Origin: Candidatus Poseidoniales archaeon
GTDB taxonomy: Archaea; Thermoplasmatota; Poseidoniia; Poseidoniales; Thalassarchaeaceae
DNA length: 5,685 nt
Direction: 5' to 3'
NCBI GenBank assembly: GCA_028821815.1
Contig: JAPKEY010000103.1
Coordinates: forward strand, 1 to 5,685
Part shown: positions 1-5,679 of the stretch, piece by piece
How the letters are laid out: every line of letters begins with the position of its first letter
How positions within the stretch are numbered: position 1 is the first letter of the stretch
Notes under the pieces: generated by a model
Told to the model about the DNA's origin: nothing
The model's database searches: none
The model's input: the letters and a program-made list of their open reading frames with translations, nothing else
Translations under genes and position numbers: made by a program

Positions 1-163
1 ATTGATAGTACCATAGAGAGAAACCGACGATGGACAAAACCACGATTCGTCCGAGTAGCATCCAATACCATGCCGGAGGGGCAGGCATGATGGGCAAGCC
101 ATCACTACCAATCGATTCGGGCTCAACCATTGTCTCCATTGGATTCGTAACGAATTTTGTCAC
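1..163 (-). CDS. N-terminal part of an unrecognised membrane protein, running off the left edge
   Basis: An open frame on the minus strand starts with GTG at 163-161 and stays open to the window edge for 54 codons. In-frame alternatives are TTG at 178 or 175 and ATG at 139 or 130; the frame is closed upstream by TGA at 202-200. The visible protein has a soluble N-terminal stretch of about 35 residues, acidic in the middle and with a proline-rich run (LPIMPAPPAWYW). A strongly hydrophobic segment follows at about residues 36-54 (LLGRIVVLSIVGFSLWYY), which looks like a transmembrane helix or signal anchor. The gene is divergent from trxB, with about 100 bases between the starts. The competing plus-strand frames have no convincing start. 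I do not recognise the family, and the function cannot be given from this fragment. Confidence rests on the coherent membrane-segment composition; the exact start is uncertain. Confidence 0.55.
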   Translation of the reverse strand, partial: MTKFVTNPMETMVEPESIGSDGLPIMPAPPAWYWMLLGRIVVLSIVGFSLWYYQ

Positions 164-187
164 ATCGCTTATCAACAATATGGCCTG

Positions 188-203
188 CTGATTATTGAAT
201 CAG
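188..203. promoter_or_regulatory. Perfect inverted repeat in the divergent spacer, candidate operator
   Basis: The arms CTGATT (188-193) and AATCAG (198-203) are exact reverse complements separated by ATTG. The element sits between the start of the minus-strand membrane protein gene and trxB, the usual place for a dimeric regulator to act on both. It also overlaps the most AT-rich part of the spacer, where a core promoter would be expected. Binding by a regulator is inference; a six-base palindrome can arise by chance. Confidence 0.3.
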
Positions 204-212
204 AAAAAATAG
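203..212 (+). promoter_or_regulatory. Possible TATA-like promoter element for trxB
   Basis: The A/T run GAAAAAATAG lies just downstream of the palindrome, in the only clearly AT-rich patch of the spacer. If the organism is archaeal, a TATA box here would place the transcript start near 233-238. That gives an RNA with about 30 bases before the ATG at 265, or a nearly leaderless one if the in-frame TTG at 235 were used. The match to a TATA consensus is loose, so this is a weak call. Confidence 0.22.
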
Positions 213-264
213 TTGTGGCGGTACACTGTCAAGATTGAAGAGATGCCGTGCGCGCCCATCACCT

Positions 265-1197
265 ATGGGCGAGGATGTGCGCAATGTCATCATCATTGGT
301 TCAGGGCCTGCAGGGTACACTGCTGGACTGTACACAGCACGCGCAATGCTCAACCCGCTGATGTTTGCAGGATACATGTCCGGTGGACAACTGATGCTCA
401 CCAGCGATATCGAAAATTTCCCTGGTTATCCAGAAGGAATCGGTGGTCCCGAGATGATGATGGATTTACGGACACAGGCAGAGCGTTTTGGACTGGAGGT
501 TCAAGACCGCAATGTAGGCAGTGTTGATTTCAGTACCCGCCCGTTCAAGGTGGAAACTGAAGGTGAGGAATTCTTTGCCAATGCAATCATCATATGCACC
601 GGTGCTGAAGCAATTTGGCTAGGGGCAGAAGGCGAAGATGCACAGAAAGGACGCGGAATCTCAACCTGCGCAACCTGTGATGGTGCATTTTTCCGCGATG
701 AAGAAATCTTGGTTATTGGAGGAGGGGATTCCGCAATGGAAGAAGCGACCTTCCTGACCCGATTTGCTTCTAAGGTAACCTTGTTGCATCGGCGTGACGT
801 ATTCCGTGCTTCCAAGGTCATGTATGATCGTGCTTCAAATCATCCAAAGATCGAAATCCAAACCTTCCGCCAAGTCAAGAAATGGTTGTCCGATGAAAAG
901 GGCCTCACAGGAGCTGTGCTAGTTGACCCTCGAGATGAAAGTGAACACGAAATCGCATGTACGGGTGCATTCGTCGCGATTGGGCACAAGCCGATTACAA
1001 AATTCCTCGATGGTCAAGTAGAGACAGATGAAGAAGGATATTTGATCCATACCGAGCACACGATGACAAATGTACCCGGTGTATTTGCTGCAGGTGACGT
1101 GGTTGATACGCGCTATCGCCAAGCGATTACTGCAGCTGGGCAAGGATGCGCAGCAGCGATAGATGCAGAGCGTTGGCTTGAAGACAACGTCCACTGA
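265..1197 (+). CDS. trxB: Thioredoxin reductase (NADPH, FAD-dependent)
   Basis: A 310-residue cytosolic flavoenzyme that passes electrons from NADPH through FAD and a redox disulfide to thioredoxin; the length matches low-molecular-weight thioredoxin reductases. The FAD fold opens with GSGPAGYTAG (12-21), followed by GGQL (40-43) and ENFPGYP (50-56). The redox-active pair is CATC (Cys135, Cys138) followed by DG. The NADPH domain shows GGGDSAMEEA (152-161) and HRRDVFR (175-181), whose arginines bind the 2'-phosphate in this family, so NADPH rather than NADH is expected. The C-terminal FAD motif GVFAAGDV (272-279) and RQAITAAGQGC (285-295) complete the protein. ATG 265 is chosen because it gives the short N-terminus typical of the family; an in-frame TTG at 235 would add ten basic residues. 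No ribosome binding site is visible. The gene lies 9 bases before the E1-rhodanese gene and is probably cotranscribed with it. Confidence 0.95.
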   Translation: MGEDVRNVIIIGSGPAGYTAGLYTARAMLNPLMFAGYMSGGQLMLTSDIENFPGYPEGIGGPEMMMDLRTQAERFGLEVQDRNVGSVDFSTRPFKVETEGEEFFANAIIICTGAEAIWLGAEGEDAQKGRGISTCATCDGAFFRDEEILVIGGGDSAMEEATFLTRFASKVTLLHRRDVFRASKVMYDRASNHPKIEIQTFRQVKKWLSDEKGLTGAVLVDPRDESEHEIACTGAFVAIGHKPITKFLDGQVETDEEGYLIHTEHTMTNVPGVFAAGDVVDTRYRQAITAAGQGCAAAIDAERWLEDNVH

Positions 1198-1206
1198 GCG
1201 AAGGGT

Positions 1207-2322
1207 ATGGAGGACCTCACCCCCGAGGACAGGGCCCGTTACGCGCGGCATCTGACTTTGCCCCAAATTGGTGAAGCCGGTCAAGTTCAACTCAAGGCCT
1301 CAAAAGTCTTCTGTGTAGGTGCGGGGGGCCTTGGTTCACCGGCGCTCCTCTACCTTGCTGCTGCCGGGATTGGACACCTCACAATCATTGATGATGATAC
1401 GATTGAGCGTAGCAATCTACAGAGACAAATTTTGCACGCAGATGATGATGTAGGGGCCTCCAAAGCAAATTCAGCAATGAAGAGACTGCGTGACTTAAAC
1501 CCAGCAATTTCGGTGAATTTTCACTCAGTTAGATTGACATCTGAAAATGCCATGGAACTATTATCTGGACATGATATTGTGGTCGATGGGACCGACAATA
1601 TCCCCACACGTTACTTAGTCAACGATGCTTGCGAATTACTTGACATACCTTGGGTCTATGGAAGCATCTATCGATTTGAAGGTCAAGTTTCAGTGTTCAA
1701 TATGGATGGTGGCCCAACCTACCGTGATTTGTTCCCAACTCCACCTCCGCCCGAATCTGTGCCCTCCTGTGAAGATGGAGGTGTACTCGGTGTTCTACCT
1801 GGTGTAATCGGTTCCATACAAGCAACTGAAGTAATCAAGGTTCTAATCGGCATTGGTGAACCTTTGCGTGGAAAACTTCTGATTTACGACGCACTCGACA
1901 TGTCGATGCGAACGTTGAGTTTTTCAGCCATCGAAAGAGAACCGGTTACCAAACTGATTGATTACGAAGGATTCTGTGGTGTCAAGCCAATGACGATGCC
2001 GTTTGCTGAAATATCGCCAACGCAATACCGCACACGACGTGAACAGGGTTGGGATCCGCTATTTATTGACACACGAAATGACATTGAAGCAAGTATTGTC
2101 ACCCTTCCTGACACTAATTTATTGATTCCACATGAGGACATATTGATGGCTGATTTACCAAAAGATCGTGACATTGTGTTGTATTGCAGGACAGGGGGGC
2201 GTTCGGCGATGGCTGCCTATGCACTTTCCCAAACAGGCCATGACCCATCTAAACTGTTCAACCTCGGAGGAGGTATCCATGCTTGGCATTCCGAGATTGA
2301 TTCATCTATCCCAAAGTACTGA
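1207..2322 (+). CDS. moeZ: MoeZ/MOCS3-type sulfur-carrier adenylyltransferase with C-terminal rhodanese domain
   Basis: A 371-residue E1-like enzyme fused to a rhodanese. The family adenylates the C-terminal glycine of a ubiquitin-like sulfur carrier (MoaD, ThiS or SAMP type) and thiocarboxylates it, for molybdopterin, thiamine, tRNA thiolation or protein conjugation. The ThiF domain (about 1-250) has GAGGLGS (38-44), Asp62, the NLQRQ segment (70-74), Lys86 and Asp130. Arg14, Arg73, Lys86 and Asp130 fall at the same positions as the ATP-site residues of E. coli MoeB. The family cysteine is Cys188 in VPSCEDGGVLGVLPG. The rhodanese domain (about 275-370) carries the loop CRTGGRS (327-333) with Cys327 as persulfide cysteine. 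The two CxxC zinc pairs of MoeB are absent: YRDLFP and a lone Cys257 in FCGV replace them, as in MoeZ-type members. The start lies 9 bases after trxB with only a weak AAGGG upstream. The carrier served cannot be told from the window. Confidence 0.9.
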   Translation: MEDLTPEDRARYARHLTLPQIGEAGQVQLKASKVFCVGAGGLGSPALLYLAAAGIGHLTIIDDDTIERSNLQRQILHADDDVGASKANSAMKRLRDLNPAISVNFHSVRLTSENAMELLSGHDIVVDGTDNIPTRYLVNDACELLDIPWVYGSIYRFEGQVSVFNMDGGPTYRDLFPTPPPPESVPSCEDGGVLGVLPGVIGSIQATEVIKVLIGIGEPLRGKLLIYDALDMSMRTLSFSAIEREPVTKLIDYEGFCGVKPMTMPFAEISPTQYRTRREQGWDPLFIDTRNDIEASIVTLPDTNLLIPHEDILMADLPKDRDIVLYCRTGGRSAMAAYALSQTGHDPSKLFNLGGGIHAWHSEIDSSIPKY

Positions 2323-2363
2323 TATTTGCACTTCAGGAAGGGCCATGTTCAAAGGTCGTCGCT

Positions 2364-2380
2364 AACGGCCGTAGGCCGTT
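2364..2380. promoter_or_regulatory. Perfect 7-bp hairpin ending three bases before the response-regulator start
   Basis: AACGGCC (2364-2370) and GGCCGTT (2374-2380) pair perfectly around a GTA loop, and the ATG follows after only CAA. No U-run follows, so it does not look like a classical intrinsic terminator. The position leaves no room for a Shine-Dalgarno site before ATG 2384. In RNA it could hinder ribosome access or mark the end of the upstream transcript; in DNA it could be a palindromic operator at the promoter. The structure is seen; the function is inference. Confidence 0.45.
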
Positions 2381-2383
2381 CAA

Positions 2384-3385
2384 ATGGCATCTATTATCGT
2401 AGCGGATGAACAGGAGGGGCGGCGTAACCTCCTCGCAGGGACCCTTGAGCGTGAGGAATACTCTGTGACGCGTGCCGGAACTTTACGCCAATGTGAGGGT
2501 ACAGCACTGGCAACAATGCCAGATGTTGTCCTCATCGATGGCGAATGGAAAATAGGTGATGCTATCGATGCAGCCAGTCGCCTCTCATCCGACCCTGAAT
2601 TTTCTCTCAAGTGTAGAATTGTCATCCTTTCTACAAATGTAAGTGAAGAATTCCTGGTTTCAGCAGCCAAAGCTGGTGTGTCTGAAGTCATGGGTAAACC
2701 TGTCGACATGAATCGATTGCTCGTCCAGTTGGACAAACATTCGAAAAAACTCTTTGTAGAGCCTCCTGCAATAATCCGCACTGGCAGTGGCACTGGATTC
2801 TTTGAGGTCAGCGTGACGCCCGGTGACCCTTCGTGGTCACTTCCAATATTGCAAGAATTACTGGGCGAAGGGGCCATTGATACCGCCTTTGTTAGCGATT
2901 TGGTTTCTCGAATGGATGAGGAAATCGAAATTGGACATGATGTCTTGGAACGGCTTCTCAGGATGGCGTTTGATGAATTGATTCTTGGGGCAGAAGTCAG
3001 TATAGATATCGATGAAAGCCTACCCGAAGAAGAGCGTGAAGCCGCCATTGCAGCCGCCAAATCTGAACGAAGGTCCCGACTCATCGATGCCATGGAATCG
3101 CAGGCAGAGGTAATCGAAAGTGAGTTGGATGAGCAATTGGAGAGATTGTTAGACCCTCCTGACAAAATTGCCATTTTGACTAAATTTACAGGAATGGTCC
3201 CCGTCGATCCCAACTCATTGCAAATGACTAGGTTATCACTCGAAATAATTCGGGATCTCTTCTGGGACATGGGGGTTCCCGTTCGAGAGCATTTGGGAAT
3301 GTACTCCACTCAATTGGAAGATGCTCAGCAAATGGTTGTCGATTGCCTTGAAGCGCTTCCCGATGCCCCCGGTGAAGAGGAATGA
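2384..3385 (+). CDS. Orphan response regulator with unclassified helical C-terminal domain
   Basis: A 333-residue soluble protein. Residues 1-119 form a CheY-like receiver: acidic pair Asp8-Glu9, phospho-acceptor Asp52 (VVLIDGEW), Ser83 or Thr84 at the end of beta-4 (VILSTN), and Lys105 in GKP. All catalytic positions are present, so it should accept phosphate from a histidine kinase, though none lies in the window. A linker (about 120-150) leads to a domain I do not recognise. It is mostly helical and very acidic, with a likely coiled coil around 176-256 rich in Glu, Arg and Leu, then a conserved-looking block (KFTGMVPVDP, 267-276) and a final amphipathic helical stretch ending GEEE. No DNA-binding helix-turn-helix, GGDEF, HD-GYP or kinase motif is visible, so output by protein-protein contact is more likely. 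The start is fixed by an in-frame stop just upstream (TAG 2372-2374) and by the family N-terminus. The stop overlaps the next gene. Confidence 0.8.
   Translation: MASIIVADEQEGRRNLLAGTLEREEYSVTRAGTLRQCEGTALATMPDVVLIDGEWKIGDAIDAASRLSSDPEFSLKCRIVILSTNVSEEFLVSAAKAGVSEVMGKPVDMNRLLVQLDKHSKKLFVEPPAIIRTGSGTGFFEVSVTPGDPSWSLPILQELLGEGAIDTAFVSDLVSRMDEEIEIGHDVLERLLRMAFDELILGAEVSIDIDESLPEEEREAAIAAAKSERRSRLIDAMESQAEVIESELDEQLERLLDPPDKIAILTKFTGMVPVDPNSLQMTRLSLEIIRDLFWDMGVPVREHLGMYSTQLEDAQQMVVDCLEALPDAPGEEE
3371..3375 (+). promoter_or_regulatory. Ribosome binding site for the VTT-domain gene
   Basis: GGTGA, complementary to the UCACC part of the 16S rRNA 3' end, lies six bases before ATG 3382 and inside the end of the response-regulator gene. 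It favours ATG 3382 over the in-frame ATG at 3388, which would be twelve bases away, and fits reinitiation at the ATGA overlap. Confidence 0.5.
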
Positions 3386-4170
3386 AAATGGTCGATATTT
3401 CATCCGCTTCAAGGGATTTGGGGTTTGCTGAAAGACGTGATCATGTCAAACACCTCAGGCAAAGTCAACTCGGCAAACATCGATGGAGAGTAGGGCTAGG
3501 ATTGATTTTTGTTTCTATTTGTATCGCCTGTGGGTTTTTCCTTTTGAAGAATTACGAGCACGTGATTAATATCTTTGAGGAAGCCGGTTCATTAGGTTTG
3601 TTTGGATTCGTAATCGGCCTTTCTATAGCAGTAATTCTACTCGTCCCCACCCCCGTGATCAAAATTTTCGCAGGTATGATTTTCCCCATTCACATCGCCA
3701 TTTTAGTCAACTTTGTTGGCACGATGATCGGCGGACTTGGTGCTTTCATTTTTGGCCGCTGGTTATTTCGAGATGGCCTTGTTGAAGCCATTACGAACAA
3801 CACGAAATTACAGCGCATTGATGCAGCAATCGGTGAAGAGAGTTTACGGATTTCGGTATTGATTCGACTCTCACCCATCATCCCAGATGAGTGGTTAAAC
3901 TACATCCTAGCAGCTGGACCCGTCAATCTCAAAACATTCACAATCTCGAATTGTGCAAGCATTGTCTATTGTGTGGTCTATTCATACTATGGCTGGTCTT
4001 TTGGACAACTCGCGCTAAAGGATGGAGGAATTACCGCATTCTCTGAATCGTCAGCAGCGCTTGTAATGTTGATTGGGGGATTGGTGGCTACACTGGTTGC
4101 CACAGTTGTAGTGACCCGAGTCACAATGCGTGCACTGGGAGATGTTATCGATGATGGGGGTGCGGTTTAG
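3382..4170 (+). CDS. DedA/TVP38-type (VTT, SNARE-associated family) integral membrane protein
   Basis: A 262-residue membrane protein. Residues 1-36 form a basic cytoplasmic-looking tail (RRDHVKHLRQSQLGKHRWR). Hydrophobic segments follow at about 37-55, 71-93, 97-128, 157-179, 186-208 and 224-246. Family hallmarks are the proline/glycine re-entrant stretch VPTPVIKIFAGMIFP (88-102), the small-residue helix GTMIGGLGAFIFGRWLF (113-129) and the RLSPIIPDEWLNY motif (162-174). Members of PF09335 are known or suspected lipid scramblases or envelope-homeostasis transporters. DedA proteins contribute to undecaprenyl-phosphate recycling in bacteria, but an archaeal substrate is unknown. ATG 3382 overlaps the response-regulator stop by four bases (ATGA), so the two are probably translated together and may act in one response. 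The family call is from motif pattern and topology and is fairly safe; the transported lipid is not determinable. Confidence 0.82.
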   Translation: MKMVDISSASRDLGFAERRDHVKHLRQSQLGKHRWRVGLGLIFVSICIACGFFLLKNYEHVINIFEEAGSLGLFGFVIGLSIAVILLVPTPVIKIFAGMIFPIHIAILVNFVGTMIGGLGAFIFGRWLFRDGLVEAITNNTKLQRIDAAIGEESLRISVLIRLSPIIPDEWLNYILAAGPVNLKTFTISNCASIVYCVVYSYYGWSFGQLALKDGGITAFSESSAALVMLIGGLVATLVATVVVTRVTMRALGDVIDDGGAV

Positions 4171-4242
4171 ATGCCCGAAGGATGGCACCCGTATCCTTTG
4201 TATGCCCTACCCCGGTCGAAGGCTTTGGAGGCACTAGGATGA
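4171..4242 (+). CDS. Possible 23-codon small ORF bridging the VTT and E1 genes
   Basis: An ATG directly abuts the TAG of the VTT-domain gene. It opens a 23-codon frame that ends in TGA at 4240-4242, overlapping ATG 4239 of the E1 gene as ATGA. GGGGGTG at 4156-4162, eight bases upstream, resembles a ribosome binding site. The peptide begins MPEGWHPYPLYALP and ends KALEALG; it has no recognisable family or membrane segment. It could be a small protein, a leader peptide that couples E1 translation to the upstream gene, or a chance open frame. The position is suggestive but the short length makes chance a serious option. Confidence 0.28.
   Translation: MPEGWHPYPLYALPRSKALEALG
4227..4231 (+). promoter_or_regulatory. 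Strong Shine-Dalgarno site that sets the E1 start at 4239
   Basis: GGAGG sits seven bases before ATG 4239, the best-placed ribosome binding site in the window. It decides against the longer in-frame start at ATG 4182, which has only GAAGG directly abutting it and would add 19 residues without family support. Confidence 0.7.
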
Positions 4243-5669
4243 CACAATCTGAACTGCCCAATATATGGGGTGTAGATTGGAAACCACGAAGCCATTTGGA
4301 TTTCTCTTCTGATGTTTCGATGAGCGATTTGAAAGAAGAACTAATCCGATTCATCGCCGAGCGTCATGATGGACATCTGCGTCTCGTAGGCTGGTTGTTC
4401 GATGAAGCCAGTGAGGAATATTCAGGGGAAACACTCGATGGACCTAATTTTCATTTGTTCAGTGAAACATTTGTCCAGAAACTGTCTGAGAATCTTTCGA
4501 GCCGTGCTGAAGAAGCTGGAATCATGACCACTGAAGTCATTCCTCGTCGCGGTGGTTTACTGCACTTGTCTAGACGAACCAAACGTTTCATTCTAGATGT
4601 GCGCCTGTGTTTGCGTCGGTTAGCCCATGCAGCGACTGTGACCCTAGATCAGCGCTTTGAATGGCAACGCTGGATGACACGAACTAGGGTGCTAGATGAA
4701 CATCTCAAAGACATCTTCACAACAGGAGTCGAAACACCGGATGGGGGCCGTTTTGGCGGCAAGGGGTTCCGCTCGACCTGGCAAGAAGGCATTGTCGCCT
4801 GTGCCACCGCCCTGAATTTGGCCAAGGATCAACCCGCGGGATTACAACATACCGGAGATATTGTTGCACCGATGATTCGCGATATTGGATTGGCCATGGC
4901 AATGGGACAAACCCCAACTGATTTATTCGCCACTCAAGTTGGTAAAGCAAACTCACTGATGAATGGTGGACGCGATGGAGCAGGTGGGAGAGACCTACAC
5001 ATCGGTGACCTTTCTCTAGGTGTATTACCACCAACTGCACCGCTGCCGATTGCCAGTGCGACAACCACAGGTATTGCACTCGCCAGTCAACGGTTGGGAC
5101 TGACCCGATTCCAATTGGCACCCGTTGGTGAAGGGTGTTCATCCTCGGGGGAATTTTGGGAAGCAATGAATTTCGCAGGAGCGAGGGGGTTACCGATTGC
5201 ATTCATGATTCAAAACAACCAGATTGCATTAGATACATTTGTCGTTGGACAATCTGCGGTTGAAACTTGGGGTGACAAAGGTGTGGCCATGGGCATGCCT
5301 GCATGGACCATTGATGGTGCAGAACCACTCCATTTCCATTCCAGTGTCGCTGTGGCTCGAGAATTTGCTTTGGGTGGTGGCGGACCCGTATTGATCCACG
5401 TTGAAACCATGCGTGGCTGTGGACATGCACACCACCACGACGATCTCTACTTAGGGGCCCCAAGTGGAACGCCTCCAGGGTATGTCGACAAGGATTTACT
5501 GGCGTATTGGGAAGCAAAGGACCCACTTCCAAACCATCGTGAACTATTACGTACAATGGGGATCGAGGAATCGACCCTGGCGCAAATGGAAGAGGAAGAG
5601 AAAGCCTACGTCGGTGCAGGCAGAGCCGCGATGGAGGAGATGCCTTGGCCAGTGAGCAGATATTTATAA
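4239..5669 (+). CDS. Thiamine-diphosphate-dependent 2-oxoacid dehydrogenase E1 component, alpha-type subunit
   Basis: A 476-residue cytosolic protein. E1 decarboxylates a 2-oxoacid (pyruvate, branched-chain 2-oxoacid or acetoin-type substrate) on thiamine diphosphate and reductively acylates the E2 lipoyl domain. The E1 alpha core spans about 140-440. The cofactor motif is GEG (297-299) with NN at 326-327, and GEG replaces the common GDG as in branched-chain E1 alpha. The dimer/cofactor stretch SSSGEFWEAMNFAGARGLPI follows the pattern of the family. MIRD (212-215) aligns with the usual YRD. The active-site loop reads GHAHHHDDLY (395-404), and WEAKDPLPNHRELL (424-437) matches the conserved WxxKDP segment. 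The core is normally about 320-400 residues, so the first 130 or so residues are extra and I cannot assign them; they include a basic patch around 103-129. E1 beta, E2 and E3 are not in the window. The substrate is undecided. Confidence 0.85.
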   Translation: MTQSELPNIWGVDWKPRSHLDFSSDVSMSDLKEELIRFIAERHDGHLRLVGWLFDEASEEYSGETLDGPNFHLFSETFVQKLSENLSSRAEEAGIMTTEVIPRRGGLLHLSRRTKRFILDVRLCLRRLAHAATVTLDQRFEWQRWMTRTRVLDEHLKDIFTTGVETPDGGRFGGKGFRSTWQEGIVACATALNLAKDQPAGLQHTGDIVAPMIRDIGLAMAMGQTPTDLFATQVGKANSLMNGGRDGAGGRDLHIGDLSLGVLPPTAPLPIASATTTGIALASQRLGLTRFQLAPVGEGCSSSGEFWEAMNFAGARGLPIAFMIQNNQIALDTFVVGQSAVETWGDKGVAMGMPAWTIDGAEPLHFHSSVAVAREFALGGGGPVLIHVETMRGCGHAHHHDDLYLGAPSGTPPGYVDKDLLAYWEAKDPLPNHRELLRTMGIEESTLAQMEEEEKAYVGAGRAAMEEMPWPVSRYL

Positions 5670-5679
5670 CACTTGCACC

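Noticed and set aside
235..264. TTG start for trxB adding ten residues
   Set aside because: The extra residues (KRCRARPSP) do not resemble the family N-terminus, whereas ATG 265 gives the normal distance to GSGPAG. A leaderless TTG start is not fully excluded.
220..322. Nine-base direct repeat GGTACACTG at 220-228 and 314-322
   Set aside because: One copy is inside trxB, encoding conserved residues of the FAD motif; the match is short and probably coincidental.
192..401. Minus-strand open frame across the spacer and trxB 5' end
   Set aside because: It is antisense to clear trxB coding sequence and has no recognisable protein features.
213..527. Plus-strand open frame overlapping the trxB start
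   Set aside because: It overlaps the well-supported trxB frame, and its composition (many Cys, Trp, His, Arg) is typical of an out-of-frame reading.
2823..2840. Perfect 6-bp inverted repeat GTGACC/GGTCAC
   Set aside because: It lies within the coding linker of the response regulator, with no positional reason to be functional; likely chance.
2380..3309. Long 309-codon minus-strand open frame
   Set aside because: It lies antisense to the response regulator, whose receiver motifs are unmistakable. The serine-rich translation is what the reverse strand of Asp/Glu-rich coding sequence gives.
4182..4238. Longer E1 start at ATG 4182
   Set aside because: It adds 19 residues without family support, and GGAGG sits seven bases before ATG 4239.
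4717..5202. 161-codon minus-strand open frame, and further minus frames at 5203-5556
   Set aside because: They are antisense to the conserved E1 core containing the thiamine diphosphate motif, and no domain is recognisable.
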